Part shown: positions 1 through 9,816 of the stretch, piece by piece
How positions within the stretch are numbered: the first letter of the stretch is position 1
How the letters are laid out: every line of letters begins with the position of its first letter
Assembly (NCBI GenBank): GCA_956465555.1
Contig: OY101117.1
Span: 806,001-870,000 of the forward strand
Direction: 5' to 3'
Length of the DNA: 64,000 bases
Source of the DNA: Nitzschia sp. pyKryTriq1
Lineage: Eukaryota > Bacillariophyta > Bacillariophyceae > Bacillariales > Bacillariaceae
Program-made: the position numbers and the translations under genes
The notes under the pieces: generated by a model
Told to the model about the DNA's origin: nothing
Seen by the model: the letters and a program-made list of their open reading frames with translations, nothing else
Databases searched by the model: none

Positions 1-524
1 GAATTTGCGTTCGCGCCCATCACACAGAACTGGCATGCTCGCGCATCCGAGAAAGCCCTCCATGGGCGTAGCTTTTGAGGACAATCTGCCATTGTCATTG
101 TCAATTTTGCATTTTGGTGTCTTGTTGTTGAGTCCGAGGAAACCGATTGACCCCGTTGACTCCACAATTGACCCGGTTGACTGCACAAAATACCCCGTCC
201 GGATGATGTCTTTCCCCTAATTAATGTTGTGTCTCACTTTTGCTTTTTTTAATCGAATTGCTCCTACCGGTACGACCGGTACGAGTACATCGTCTGACCA
301 TTCGGTTGAATCACATCAGGTGTGTGGTTTTTGCAAAAAAGAGGGTCCAAAAAACCCCGTACAGTGCTGTAGAACTTGGTACAAACAGGACTTTTCCATT
401 TTTCCTGTAGCTTTTACAGACCTTTTCTACCAGAAGGCGATTCGGAATGTATATGCCTGCACACCCGAAAAACACACAAAATTGCACGAATTCGAGTGTT
501 CCTAAAGCGCTACTGGTACAAGCT
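1..524. other. gene-free spacer, left edge
   Basis: I see no convincing gene here. The open frames are short, differ between strands and match no family I recognise. GTACGACCGGTACGAGTAC-type words near 266-290 resemble the palindromic words found in many other spacers of this window. Confidence 0.5.
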
Positions 525-845
525 GGCTTGGGTGATTCTGCGAGCCTTACATAAGTAATACAACGAGCCTTACACATTTAATACTCGTATAGGAATGGTG
601 ACAGACTGGCTTGGGTGATTCTGCGAGCCTTACATAAGTAGTACAACGAGCCTTACATATTTAATACTCGTATAGGAATGGTGACAGACTGGCTTGGGTG
701 ATTCTGCGAGTCTTACATATGTAATACTCGTATCGGAAGGCTGACAGACTGCCTTTAGAAATTCGGCGAGTCTTACATATGTAATACTCGTATCGGAAGG
801 CTGACAGAATGGCTTGGGTGATGATTCCCTGAGCCTTACATAAAA
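525..845. repeat. minisatellite array, about 4.5 units of 83 and 60 bp
   Basis: Consecutive units begin at 525, 608, 691, 751 and 811 with GGCTTGGGTGATTCTGCGAG or a close variant. The first two units are 83 bp and nearly identical. The next two are 60 bp. The last is cut off near 845. Each unit ends in a GGAA(T/G)G(G/C)TGACAGA(C/A)T-like phrase. The 83-bp form equals the 60-bp form plus a 23-bp internal duplication of the CGAGCCTTACA segment, so the array grew in two steps. Short open frames across it merely reflect the repeat. Confidence 0.85.
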
Positions 846-1248
846 TGTTGTCCTGGAATGAAAGACATGACGATGGTTGATTGTTTTGTGTTGGCGTGTT
901 TGTGTTGTGGGTCTCGCAAGTGGTGGGTGGGTGGCAGGCTGGCTCAAGTGGGTGGCAGGCTGGCTTGCATGACATCAACCCCACATAAGCCCCTTCGCGG
1001 AATCATTTCAACACGGTGTATCGCGTGGCCCAGCACGTTATTTAGTCCAAGGGCATTCGAGGCAAGAACTGCTTGCCTGGGCGCGCAGCGCCCGTGCTTC
1101 TACTGCATACTGGAGTCTGCCTAAGGGTAAATAATACACCATTATTTTACGACAACGAAGTCAACAAAGAAGCGACTGCCTCCCACTCGCGACTTAGGAT
1201 AATATCTTCTATCTACTACTACAAATTCGAACTAATACGACTCTCAAA

Positions 1249-1959
1249 ATGACGAAATCACCAGTATCATCAACTAATAACCAGGCTATTAGCGTGGAAT
1301 CACCTCATAATAATGACGTTCTATGCGGACGTGGGGGGCTCTCCAACAAGCACCCGGGAAACCGACTCTTCAGGCGCCTCGTCAATTCGAACAAGCAGGT
1401 GTATCAAAGAATGATTACACCTTCGCACAAGCAGGTCCTAGTGCTGTCGATCATCGAATCGATTCACAATCAATGCGGCCGATTTATTAGAAAAGAAGAC
1501 GGTGAATGGGTTGAGATTTCTCGCCGGGAGGCTGCCATTAAAATCTCACAGGCACTCCGAGAAAGCATTGACGACTCCTCTTCCGAGAATTCATCGTGCT
1601 CTTCATCATCTTCCAAGCCTAGGAACTCAACTAATTTCAAGGAAGCCGCCCAAGAAAGAAGGGTAAGGGCAAACTTGAGTCCACGAAGTTCCATCATGCT
1701 TGCTAAGACTCTGTTCTCGCAGGTGGACGGGGGTTTGATGGATGCGTATGGAGACGAAGACGACTTCGAGCCAATCCCTCTGAACGAGCAACAGCCAGCA
1801 CCCACACCCGTAATTCGACATGAGGAGAATTTTGAGCCGATAGGCATCAATCATGTCTCCACCACTGTATTTTCTCCTCAGCTGGACGATTTCTTCGTTG
1901 CGGCTATCACCCGTTCAAATGCCGAGGACAGTAGTATTTTTGAGGGCTTTTCCATTTAA
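1249..1959 (+). CDS. DUF6824-domain protein (diatom-type putative regulator)
   Basis: This is an intact 236-residue open frame starting at an ATG preceded by AAA. Residues about 20-105 carry the domain usually listed as DUF6824: a DVLCGRGG motif, then SNKHPGNRLFRRLVN, a helical stretch with VLVLSIIESIH, then GRFIRKEDGEWVEIS and a closing KISQALRE helix. The rest is a Ser-rich linker (SSSENSSCSSSSSK) and an acidic, probably disordered tail. The domain is strongly expanded in diatoms and its biochemical role is not established. A nuclear or DNA-binding role is only an inference from its basic, helical make-up. No signal peptide or membrane segment is visible. A broken relative lies at 7235-8173. 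Confidence 0.85.
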   Translation: MTKSPVSSTNNQAISVESPHNNDVLCGRGGLSNKHPGNRLFRRLVNSNKQVYQRMITPSHKQVLVLSIIESIHNQCGRFIRKEDGEWVEISRREAAIKISQALRESIDDSSSENSSCSSSSSKPRNSTNFKEAAQERRVRANLSPRSSIMLAKTLFSQVDGGLMDAYGDEDDFEPIPLNEQQPAPTPVIRHEENFEPIGINHVSTTVFSPQLDDFFVAAITRSNAEDSSIFEGFSI

Positions 1960-2111
1960 AAGAAATAGTGCACAGCAAAAACCAAGAGCGTTCCTTTCAG
2001 GTAGGAGTAGCATTCAATCTTGCTCTTGGGTCCGTTGGATGTCGTACCACCGAACTGTTCCCACCGTTTAGGTTTATCCGACTGAAAAAGCTGCTGCACG
2101 TAGGATGAACA

Positions 2112-3089
2112 TTATGTCGTGACCGACATCCCTGCTAGTAATAGTATATTTACCATGCGTTCGTCCTCTTCTGTGCAGATTGTCGAAGTACTTCTACTTA
2201 AATCGTGGTCCTCTTCTCGTGCGTATGAAATACTAGATGAACTTGAATAGTCGCACTGAGAAGCTGGTTCATGCATCTTTCGACGTGGCGCCTTTGGCGG
2301 ACCTGTGTCCCCACGTCGTGTAGGTAATCGTGGCTTGATGTCATCGTCCCGGGGGCGGTCACTATCATCGTGGAACCTCGAAGATCTGCCCACCTTTCTA
2401 GCTAAGCGAGATGTCCCCTCACTGCGACGCATCACCTTCAAACGGAGCGTAGCAGATTGCCGCCTCACGCTTTCACGACGCTTGACCTTGATAACTTCCA
2501 GTTCAGCACCAGCACCAGCCTGCATGCCTTTCGAAACGAATTTCAGCACTGCCGCCCAGCCCTTGCGGACTTCTGTCGTCCACATATCTCCTAGAGCGCC
2601 CTCGAGTGTACGAAGAAGTGCAGTTTCCACTACACTATAATGGGCAGGATGAACCCCATAAGATACATGTCTTGCACCAAGACTCTGAAGAGCACTGCCC
2701 AAACCCGAGACGTCATCTCCTGCCATAGTATAGAGCACAGATTCAAGCATTCCTACGACAGCTCTTGCGTGAGTGTGAAAACCCATGTCTTCGAAAAGTG
2801 CTTCTGGGGCACTTGAATTGTCTTCGATTTCAAATCTCTCGGCAAATGTGTACAACCCAAGTGCCTGGGGAGCAATGTGGAATATTCTGAGAAGGGAACA
2901 GGAGAGCGGGAAGGGGATTAGCGCAAACATAAACCGTTTTCTTCGCCACAGCCGCGCCTTTTAAGCCACTGGTCGTGTCACTCACTCTTTGAAAACAAGC
3001 TTGCCGACAACAAGTTCATAGTCAGGTATTGCCCTTACAGTAGCCCATGTGGCCACAGCTTTTTCGACAGCGCGAACATATATCTCCAT
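2112..3089 (-). CDS. globin with long basic disordered tail (two exons)
   Basis: Two exons give 292 residues. Exon 1 runs 3089-2986 and exon 2 runs 2886-2112, with a 99-bp GT-AG intron and matching phase. The ATG at 3089 follows an in-frame stop. Residues 1-150 are a neuroglobin/flavohaemoglobin-like globin: Trp15 in helix A, a P-D-Y-E-L-V-V-G-K-L-V-F B-helix pattern, Phe49 as candidate CD1, His74 in FHTHARAVV as candidate distal E7, and His108 in LGARHVSYGV as proximal F8 His. The following HPAHYSVVETALLRTLE segment and closing GW/AAVL helix also fit. Haem binding is therefore expected; ligand and role (O2 or NO sensing, dioxygenase) cannot be told. From about residue 165 the protein continues as a roughly 125-residue Arg/Ser/Asp-rich tail with several RRxS phosphorylation-like sites and no known domain. 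The histidines lie in exon 2; exon 1 supplies the A and B helices. Confidence 0.85.
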
Positions 3090-4042
3090 TATCGCCGTGT
3101 TACTTTGCTGTTATCATGTAATGTGGCGATCGTCAGCTGGAGTTGGTGTTGCAAATGGAGACCGTGGTGATGAAGGAGACCCACTATTTGGTGCTGAAGC
3201 AGAGCGAAAAGGCAGGCAGGTGCGGAGAGCGGAGAATAGAGAGGGGACGACGACTCACTCCTCCTCTAACCTGAATGAAGATGAGGGAGAAATAAATAAA
3301 AAAGAAATAATAAAAACCGAACCGTTGGATGCCTTGATGACATCATTCGTTAGAGACATTATTTCTGGCGGGCGGATGTCATCCGAAGGAACCACAGAAC
3401 GATGGATGAGAAGACGAGTTAATCCGAAACTTCAAGCATTTGTATATAGCATAAGCAATATATATTGGGGAGATCTCTTCTACGAAGTTCCACCATAGTG
3501 GTACCACGGTCGTCATGCCGTGCTCCAGAGGTCGTCATGCCGTGCTCCTGGAGACGTAGACGAGAAATTTAGATATAGGATATTACGTAAGAGACCAATT
3601 TAGCCATACAATTTATCAGACAAAATACGTAGACGAGATATTTAGCTTCATGCGAAATTTCCGTCGAATGATGCTGCCATCGCGGATTCCCGCCATGACG
3701 ACCACCCATTATCATCATCATCATCGTATTCTCTTGCAAGAGACAAAAGACAATGAAGGGGCCATGAAGAATCATGGTGGAAGGCGGAAAGGCTCTGGTC
3801 GCCCGACCAAGGCAGCAAGCCACCAAGAACGTTGCCTCCACCACCGCCGTACAAATTGGACTGGTAGGACTCGTGCGCATTTGGCACCGGTCCTTCATCT
3901 GAGGCGCAGAATCTCCAGGATGGCGGTCGGTGAATGCGTGATCGGGTGGATCGATGGGAGCGGACGTGCCGTCGAACGATGGATGCCATTTTAAGGTCGA
4001 ACATGTCGTACTTCGTGGGACACGACGATGAACCGTGACGTC
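3090..4042. other. spacer with low-complexity open frames, no firm gene
   Basis: A frame at 3049-3498 begins antisense to globin exon 1 and then becomes Glu/Arg-rich. I do not accept it as a gene. Short direct repeats are visible: GGTCGTCATGCCGTGCTCC occurs twice near 3508-3548, and ACGTAGACGAGA(A/T)ATTTAG occurs twice near 3555 and 3630. A (CAT)n-like run lies at 3710-3725. Frames at 3648-4004 are His/Asp low complexity on one strand or the other. Confidence 0.4.
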
Positions 4043-4485
4043 CTACGGCCGATCAAAACCCGCCGGATTTTGGCCATGCGTAGCCTCTACGCGCGCTCCG
4101 GTACAAGAGCTGATCAAAACCCGCCGGATTTTGTGTCATTTCTGACCATGGCCATCGATGCATTGCAATCTCTCGCCACCTGGTGGACCATTCCATGATA
4201 AACACACCACCACCCACTCGCCGATACACCCACAAATAATGCTGCAACTTTGAAATTTGAGTGATAATAAAAGATCGTCGCTGCATTTTTCTTTTTTACA
4301 CATCGGATGCAATTCCGCTGCTCTCGTAGCATTTGAATGAGTTCCTATTACGAGAACAAACATTCCAAATGGCGCGGAGTCTGAGGTCCAGCCGTCGACA
4401 GTCATTTTTGCGGTCGAATCGGTCATTAATGACCATCCAAAATCCGGCGGGTTTTGATAATCCGGCGGGTTTTGATCGGCCGTAG
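4043..4485. mobile_element. small foldback/MITE-like element with terminal inverted repeats
   Basis: The left end reads CTACGGCCGATCAAAACCCG and continues CCGGATTTTGG; the right end, at 4437-4485, is its reverse complement. The core word GATCAAAACCCGCCGGATT occurs twice at the left (about 4050 and 4112) and twice, inverted and almost tandem, at the right. The element is about 443 bp and carries no recognisable transposase, so it looks like a non-autonomous DNA element. I could not fix a target-site duplication. It abuts the retrotransposon remains to its right. Confidence 0.6.
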
Positions 4486-5063
4486 TCTGCCTCTGCGGCA
4501 TCATATTGATCCATCGAGTCGGCAATCTTCTTCTCTCGTTCTGCCGGACTCGGGCATATCTCCCCTCCATGTGAGGCCGTAGTACGGATAGGGGCTGTAG
4601 CGAATTGTGGGTCCCATTGGACGCGCTTGTTGCGGTTAAATGGGCGTACGACACTACGGGTAACGATTTTCTTAGTCTGGTCGTCGTAAATAAGGAACGT
4701 TAAGGCGTCTCCCACGTTGGAAGCGATTCCTACCCAGTGTCCGGGGCGTTCATTGGTACTCGGGAAAGATTTTTCATGCCCAGCGTATAACACGGGTTCC
4801 CAAAAGGAGAACTGCAGGAATGCAGAGATGTCTGGGACCTTCGGGAATTCGCTAAAAATGGCGAACTCGTTCGACCTCCGACCGTGTCCTTTCTCCCCGA
4901 ACCGACGACTCATTGGACCTTTTCCTGACGTGTTTCGGGTCTTTACGGAGAACGGGTCAGCCGCGGTCGAACGAGTTCAACTTATTGATATAATACGCGG
5001 TAAAAGAAGCGTTTTGGTATTGTATCAATTTTTCAGCATCGCTAAAAGTTCAACAAAGTTTAA

Positions 5064-5172
5064 ACGCGGTTAACCGCGGTCAACCGCGGTTAACCGCGGT
5101 TAACCGCACGGTCAACCGCGGTTAACCGCACGGTTAACCGCGGTTAACCGCGGTCAACCGCGGTCAACCGCG
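5064..5172. repeat. GGTTAACCGC palindromic array, left arm
   Basis: About ten head-to-tail units of the word GG(T/C)(T/C)AACCGC, each itself near-palindromic around GTTAAC. They form the inner part of the left arm of the foldback element. Confidence 0.85.
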
Positions 5173-5472
5173 TTTGAACTTGCGCTCCACCCTTAGAACA
5201 AGTTTCACCCAGTATCATGTTAATCTCTCTCTTCGACACAATAAAAGCAACCGACAACAAAGCTCATGGCACAGTAGTAGTACTAGCGCAGCTAGTACTG
5301 GAATTGTACTTAGTACTAGTAGTACTACTAGTAGTAGCTGCTACTCTAGTAGTAGTGGCAGTTAGTACTGGTACTGTAGTAGCACTGGCAGTGGTGTTAG
5401 TAGCGCTACTACCGGTAGTACTTTATCGGCGGTCGTACTACTCGTACCTTGACGGTCATCGTCGTGCGCAAG

Positions 5473-5576
5473 TTCAACCGCGGTTAACCGCGCGGTTAAA
5501 CGCGGTTAACCGCAACCGTGCGGTTAACCGCGGTTAACCGTGCGGTTAACCGCGGTTGACCGCGGTTAACCGCGTT
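5473..5576. repeat. GGTTAACCGC palindromic array, right arm
   Basis: This is the mirror array of the left arm, with GGTTAACCGC/GCGGTTAACC units and some TGCGGTTAACC variants. It is followed by GTTTAAACTTTGTTGAAC, the inverse of the left-arm junction. Confidence 0.85.
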
Positions 5577-6930
5577 TAAACTTTGTTGAACTTTTAGCGA
5601 TGCGCTGGTACGTTGAAAAATTGATACAATACCAAAACGCCTCTTTTACCGCGCATTCTATCAATAAGTTGAACTCGTTCGACCGCGGCTGACCCTTTCT
5701 CCGTAAAGACCCGAAACACGTCAGGAAAAGCTCCAATGAGTCGTCGGTTCGGGGAGAAAGGACACGGTCGGAGGTCGAACGAGTTCGCCATTTTTAGCGA
5801 ATTCCCGAAGGTCCCTGGGGTAATGCCGGTACGTTTTTGCTTTGGTGTCATATTTATACGTTTATGCCAACAATGGTTATGGATATCCGCGAGGTACTTA
5901 ATGGCAAAATACCACGCAGGGTCCGGTGCGCCATGTCGATCCATAAGTGTATGGGAGGACATTTTCAACCACCGAATTGCGGAATTCTCTACGGGGTTCT
6001 GGTTCTGGTAGTAGTCTTCGGAGAAGGCGTCGCCAATGCGATATTTGCGTTGTATATCAGTAACTCGTTTACTTCGCTCAGAATTAGCATTATCCCGTCG
6101 GAGAATTTTCATGGGTCCGTGTTCTCGTATGAAGTCTTCCAAAGTGTCGGGGAATTCGCTTTCCTGTTTGAACCCGTATACGTCAATTGCCTTCGAGGTC
6201 AAACCATAATAGATTTGGGCACCTGAGTAATTATCGTGAAGACTGGGGCAATTGGCAAACATGGGATCGGTTGAGACCACTTCATCCAGGCGTGTACCAT
6301 CCATCCATGGAGTGCGTGGCAGGAGGTGGCGGCGCATCGGGTAATTAATGACCATTCGGGCTAATTGGGTTGTCACGTCTAACGTCTTCTTAATGACCCG
6401 TGTCGGTCGCCAACCAAAGAACGGTTGAAGTTTCCCTGGATCGAGTTCTTCTGGGTGTGTCCTATGCCACGAGCGAGTTGCGAAGGCGTAAGAAGGAGGC
6501 ACATCTCCATCTCGAGTGAAGGTGAGAAAGGCGAGTTCTTGGTCGGTACACTTTACTAAGGGATCGAATTGGACGTTTAAATCCACAAAGTCGTCGTTAT
6601 ATGTTGGGTTGAACCTTGCCTTGCCTACTAGTTCTTCCCATGCATGTGTTACAGTCAAGTAGCTTATCGACCATGGACTTGGGGTTTTCCGTGTCCTCCC
6701 CCTCTTGGCTAGCGACATCTACCCTGGCGGTTGTGCTATTTTGTGCGACTATTACGGGGGGAAGCTCTACGAAATTGGGATCCTTCCTATGTGCGTTGGC
6801 GCGATGGTTATAGGGCTTCCATTTAGAAGGGGCAGTAATTTCAAACACATCGTAGAGTGGTTCGCCATCAGGGGAGAACTTGAAAATAATTTTTTGGTAG
6901 CGCAACTTTTATCGTCTTGCACTGGTTGAA

Positions 6931-7234
6931 GTCTGTTCTCCTATCCTTCCGATTTCGTCCACCTCCCCTCGATGCAGTCAAGCGAGTCAATCACTCGGTT
7001 TTCAATTTCTTGCTCGCTCGGCTGATCCACGAGCCATGAAGCGCCGACGACCGATCCAGATCTCAGATCTGACGCTTCCCTTTTCCCGCAATTTCCGCGA
7101 GCGCTGACGCTCCCCTTTTCCCGCAATTTCCAGCCACTGGCATCACCTCCATGGGTAGAATCAATGCAAGCCATTAGCTTTCCGTTGAACACATTTTGAG
7201 CAATGTAAGCTTGACGCAATAGGTTGATCGACGA
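6931..7234. other. short spacer between retro fossil and DUF6824 relic
   Basis: No gene is seen. A direct repeat GACGCT(T)CCCTTTTCCCGCA occurs near 7070 and 7107, each followed by ATTTCC. Confidence 0.4.
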
Positions 7235-8173
7235 GAAAATAATGATATTATCCCTTGCTTTCGAATAAACGTCTTTTTTGATGCAGAAGGAAATGTGAGC
7301 TCCAAGCGTTCTCCAATACACATCGCAGCAATCGACTGTTCAGAAGAATCGTAAACCATAACAGACAGACCTACCAAGGAATCGAGGATCTGAAAACAAA
7401 ACGTCTGCTGGTTGATTCATCGGATCGGAGTAAAATTCCTACGTCAAGAAAATGGAAGCTGGGTGGAGGCCGCAATTAAAGAAACCAGGAGAAAGACCGC
7501 GCAAGCCCTTCGTGAGACCATGATCGGAGAAGAATCTGAGCCGACCCAATCCGATGAGGAAAGCCAGAGGCAAGAAGAAACAGCAGCAACTCTACACGAC
7601 TCCACAAGTGATTACATTGCACCACATTCAAAAGTAAGCCCAGTAAATCAAGGCCATGAGGAATCGGAATCTGAGGTAAAAGTAGCAGAATTTCTTAAGC
7701 AACCACTAACATGTAAAGCGAGAGTATCCGTTGTCGCGTTCAGACCCGCCACCGACGAAAGTGTGGAAGATGATCCTTCACCCGTCCTGATAAATTTTGA
7801 TGATTCTTTGAAAGTCTCCCCCCAAATACCACCTCACAATACTATCATATTACAGAGTACAAGGATGAGCCACCGATATCTCCTTGCATCAAAGGATGAG
7901 AGCACGGCAATCGGGTGGCACCCTAACTCGGCGTTCGCACCTACTTCGCATCCTCCTAACGTGATGGATCAAAGCACCATACCAGCAGATACTCTAGGCA
8001 TCCCGACCAAGCCAATCCGTGGTTTCGAGTTGTTCCAAAGTGACTTACTCAATCGGGTCCTCCGGCCCGAGAATTCACCCGAACAGTTCTCACGTAGAAA
8101 CCGTTCAAAGGCCAATAACGATCCATTGTCGCGCCATAAGAATAATGCACAGGGAGAAGCAATGGCATTTTGA
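7235..8173 (+). pseudogene. DUF6824-family gene relic, N-terminal domain broken
   Basis: Parts of the same domain as in the 1249-1959 gene can be read in order but not in one frame. An ENNDII start near 7235 stands where the family has NDVL. A SNTHRSNRLFRRIVN piece lies at about 7312-7360, followed by RQTYQ and a KTKRLL helix up to about 7410. Then, in another frame, IHRIGVKFLRQENGSWVE and KTAQALRE begin near 7414. The GRGG motif is not recognisable, and a frame change near 7411 separates the two halves of the domain. Downstream, one frame stays open to 8173 as a Ser/Glu-rich tail of the family's usual kind, so the break may be recent. An unusual intron could rescue it, but I see no good GT-AG pair. 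Confidence 0.6.
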
Positions 8174-8265
8174 GCATCTTTCGGCCTTCGTGAATGAGGA
8201 AGGATGTGCATTGTGTGTCCTCGTCACAAGAGCCATTGTCCAAAGAAAAGTAAACGGTCCTTTGT

Positions 8266-9816
8266 CTAGGTCGTATTGACCTGCTCCACTAATGTAGTAT
8301 TGCTTGGCGTGATGGTCACGAATTGAACACGATCTCGCAATTCGGGGGTCTTCCAGCGATATCGTATAAACACACCATCCTCTCCCCCTGCAGCTCGCGT
8401 TTCTGTGCTATTGATAGAGTAAAGCTTGACAGATGTCGCATTCCCCAAAAGTGCCGCCCATGAGACAAAGGTCGACTTGGCCATTCCCACCAGTTCTCGT
8501 TGAGCTCGCTTCAAAAAGCAGAAATCCTGGGTTCCCGACTGATTTTGTATTATCCGAGTAGACCATCCCGACTGGGCAAATGCGTCTAGGTAGGCCTGCG
8601 CATCCGCATTGTAAAAACGGGTCGTCATCACCACCATCTTCTTCTCATTATGATTGCCTGTCTTGTTGCCACTCTGGAACAGCTCAACGACCGTTTGGTT
8701 AGGGCTTGATTCTTCAAATCCTCGTCTCTTCCCACGCTTTGGCATTTCCGTCAGAAAGTTTCGAAAGTGCTGGTAGTGTACAACACAATAAGAACAAGTG
8801 AGAACGCGCGGCATTGATTCGTGGCCATGGTAGTGTAAATAGCATGATGTGGACTCAGAGTAGTTGAATACTGTACCACTTACAAAGACATGCTCGTCCA
8901 CTGTTGGTACGGCCCGACAGCAAGAGTCCTCGTCAAAGGCAAACAGATGTCGAAGGCCGTGGTAGTACGCATCAATATCCTCCAATCTTGCAAAGGATCG
9001 AGTGTAGAGAAACGGCAACGTAATGCTGTTGTTATTGACAGCAGGGCTTGGGTCAGTTGTTGTTTTTGTTGTTGTTGTTACGGGGACACTTTGATTATTC
9101 TGGTGCCTCAACAACAGCTCATACAAGTAAGAAAGACCCTCGTCCACATCCTCGGATGAACTTAGGTCCTCCAGAACAAGTTTCGACGCATTGAGGCTTC
9201 CCAACCATTGTTGTTGCTGCTTGAGTCGATGGTGAAACTCTGGTTTATTGCCCAAGGTAAAGTCTATCGACCGAAAGTTGGGAAAGCATGTTTGGACATC
9301 CTTCCGTGCCGAGATCCATTTGCTGCCCCTTTCTTGGTGCTGCAGTATCAGGTGAGACGCGACCCCATATCTTTGCCACAAGCGCTGTTGTATGGTATAC
9401 CCAAACGCAATTTTGGAGAGGTGATTTCCCAGCTCGCCACTTAGTTGCACTACTACGGAAATATTCCAAGCAGGCGAGTGCGACTGCAACGATGACGACG
9501 ACGACTCGTTGTTGAACTGGAAGGCTTTGGGTAACAGGTCTACTGGTGATGATGATGATGATGATGCGATGGATGATTCTTCGATTCCATCACTGACATC
9601 GGCGCTCAGCACTACTTGTTCGCGTATCGTGGAGAGAGATGCCCAACTTCCTGCATCATTGTAGATCAAAATTAGCAGCACTGCCAGCAGAATCACTCCA
9701 GTATGTGAGATTCTGATCCTGGTCCTAGTGGCAGAGGTGCGAGCCGACTTGGGTAGCTCCCTCGTTGGGGATCTAGATCGCTGTGTCCCTGCAGTTGTGT
9801 TGAGGGTCAGGGTCAT
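8266..9816 (-). CDS. type II membrane GT11-like (putative fucosyl-) glycosyltransferase, copy 1
   Basis: Exons 9816-8884 and 8769-8266 give 478 residues; the first ATG is at 9816. The 114-bp GTAAGT...CAG intron is a multiple of three and has no stop, so unspliced message would also read through. Splicing brings VF next to HFRNFL, a junction shared exactly with the paralogue at 62168-63747. After a basic N-terminus, one membrane anchor (HTGVILLAVLLILIYN) predicts Golgi type II topology. The lumenal part has ISVVVQLSGELGNHLSKIA, similar to the GxLGNQ motif of alpha-1,2-fucosyltransferase (GT11) proteins. Near the C-terminus LVGMAKSTFVSWAALLGNA resembles their SSFSWWA motif. Donor, acceptor and GT family are inferred, not shown. 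The gene is divergent from the AAA ATPase, with 501 bp between start codons. Confidence 0.75.
   Translation of the reverse strand: MTLTLNTTAGTQRSRSPTRELPKSARTSATRTRIRISHTGVILLAVLLILIYNDAGSWASLSTIREQVVLSADVSDGIEESSIASSSSSSPVDLLPKAFQFNNESSSSSLQSHSPAWNISVVVQLSGELGNHLSKIAFGYTIQQRLWQRYGVASHLILQHQERGSKWISARKDVQTCFPNFRSIDFTLGNKPEFHHRLKQQQQWLGSLNASKLVLEDLSSSEDVDEGLSYLYELLLRHQNNQSVPVTTTTKTTTDPSPAVNNNSITLPFLYTRSFARLEDIDAYYHGLRHLFAFDEDSCCRAVPTVDEHVFVSGTVFNYSESTSCYLHYHGHESMPRVLTCSYCVVHYQHFRNFLTEMPKRGKRRGFEESSPNQTVVELFQSGNKTGNHNEKKMVVMTTRFYNADAQAYLDAFAQSGWSTRIIQNQSGTQDFCFLKRAQRELVGMAKSTFVSWAALLGNATSVKLYSINSTETRAAGGEDGVFIRYRWKTPELRDRVQFVTITPSNTTLVEQVNTT

Larger units (their letters stand above)
4837..5814. 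mobile_element. large foldback element nested in the copia-like fossil
   Basis: An element of about 978 bp with long inverted arms. The left arm starts ACCTTCGGGAATTCGC at 4837 and the right arm ends with its reverse complement near 5812. The outer 230 bp of each arm match closely, apart from a dozen-base indel. The inner part of each arm is an array of the palindromic word GGTTAACCGC. CTGGG flanks the element on both sides (4832-4836 and 5815-5819) and looks like a 5-bp target-site duplication. The loop (5173-5472) is GTAGTACTAG-rich simple sequence. There is no coding capacity, so it is a non-autonomous foldback DNA element. Confidence 0.75.
4486..6930 (-). mobile_element. Ty1/copia-like LTR retrotransposon fossil (pol, integrase part)
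   Basis: Remains of a copia-type polyprotein read on the minus strand. The clearest part, about 5.8-6.7 kb, is the RNase-H-fold integrase core, with an aspartate in a RRDNANSE context and a glutamate in NQNPVEN, the spacing expected for retroelement integrases. The stretch at about 4.5-4.8 kb looks like the region after the integrase core, and 6.6-6.9 kb like the part before it. No LTRs, primer-binding site or reverse transcriptase were recognised, so this is a partial, broken copy. It is interrupted by the foldback element at 4837-5814 and bounded on the left by another at 4043-4485. It resembles the CoDi elements known from diatoms; the exact lineage is an inference. The age is hard to judge, but it predates both insertions. 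Confidence 0.75.

Noticed and set aside
1470-1850. 126-codon antisense frame over the DUF6824 gene
   Set aside because: It is a shadow of the sense codons, with no features of its own.
3049-3498. 149-codon plus-strand frame with hydrophobic start
   Set aside because: Its start is antisense to globin exon 1, the remainder is Glu/Arg low complexity, and no homologue is recognised.
5217-5537. Val/Leu-rich frame inside the foldback element
   Set aside because: It is a translation of the GTAGTACTAG simple sequence in the loop.
8890-9515. Several antisense frames over GT11-like copy 1
   Set aside because: Cys/Val-rich shadow frames caused by the GTT/CAA repeats of the sense gene.
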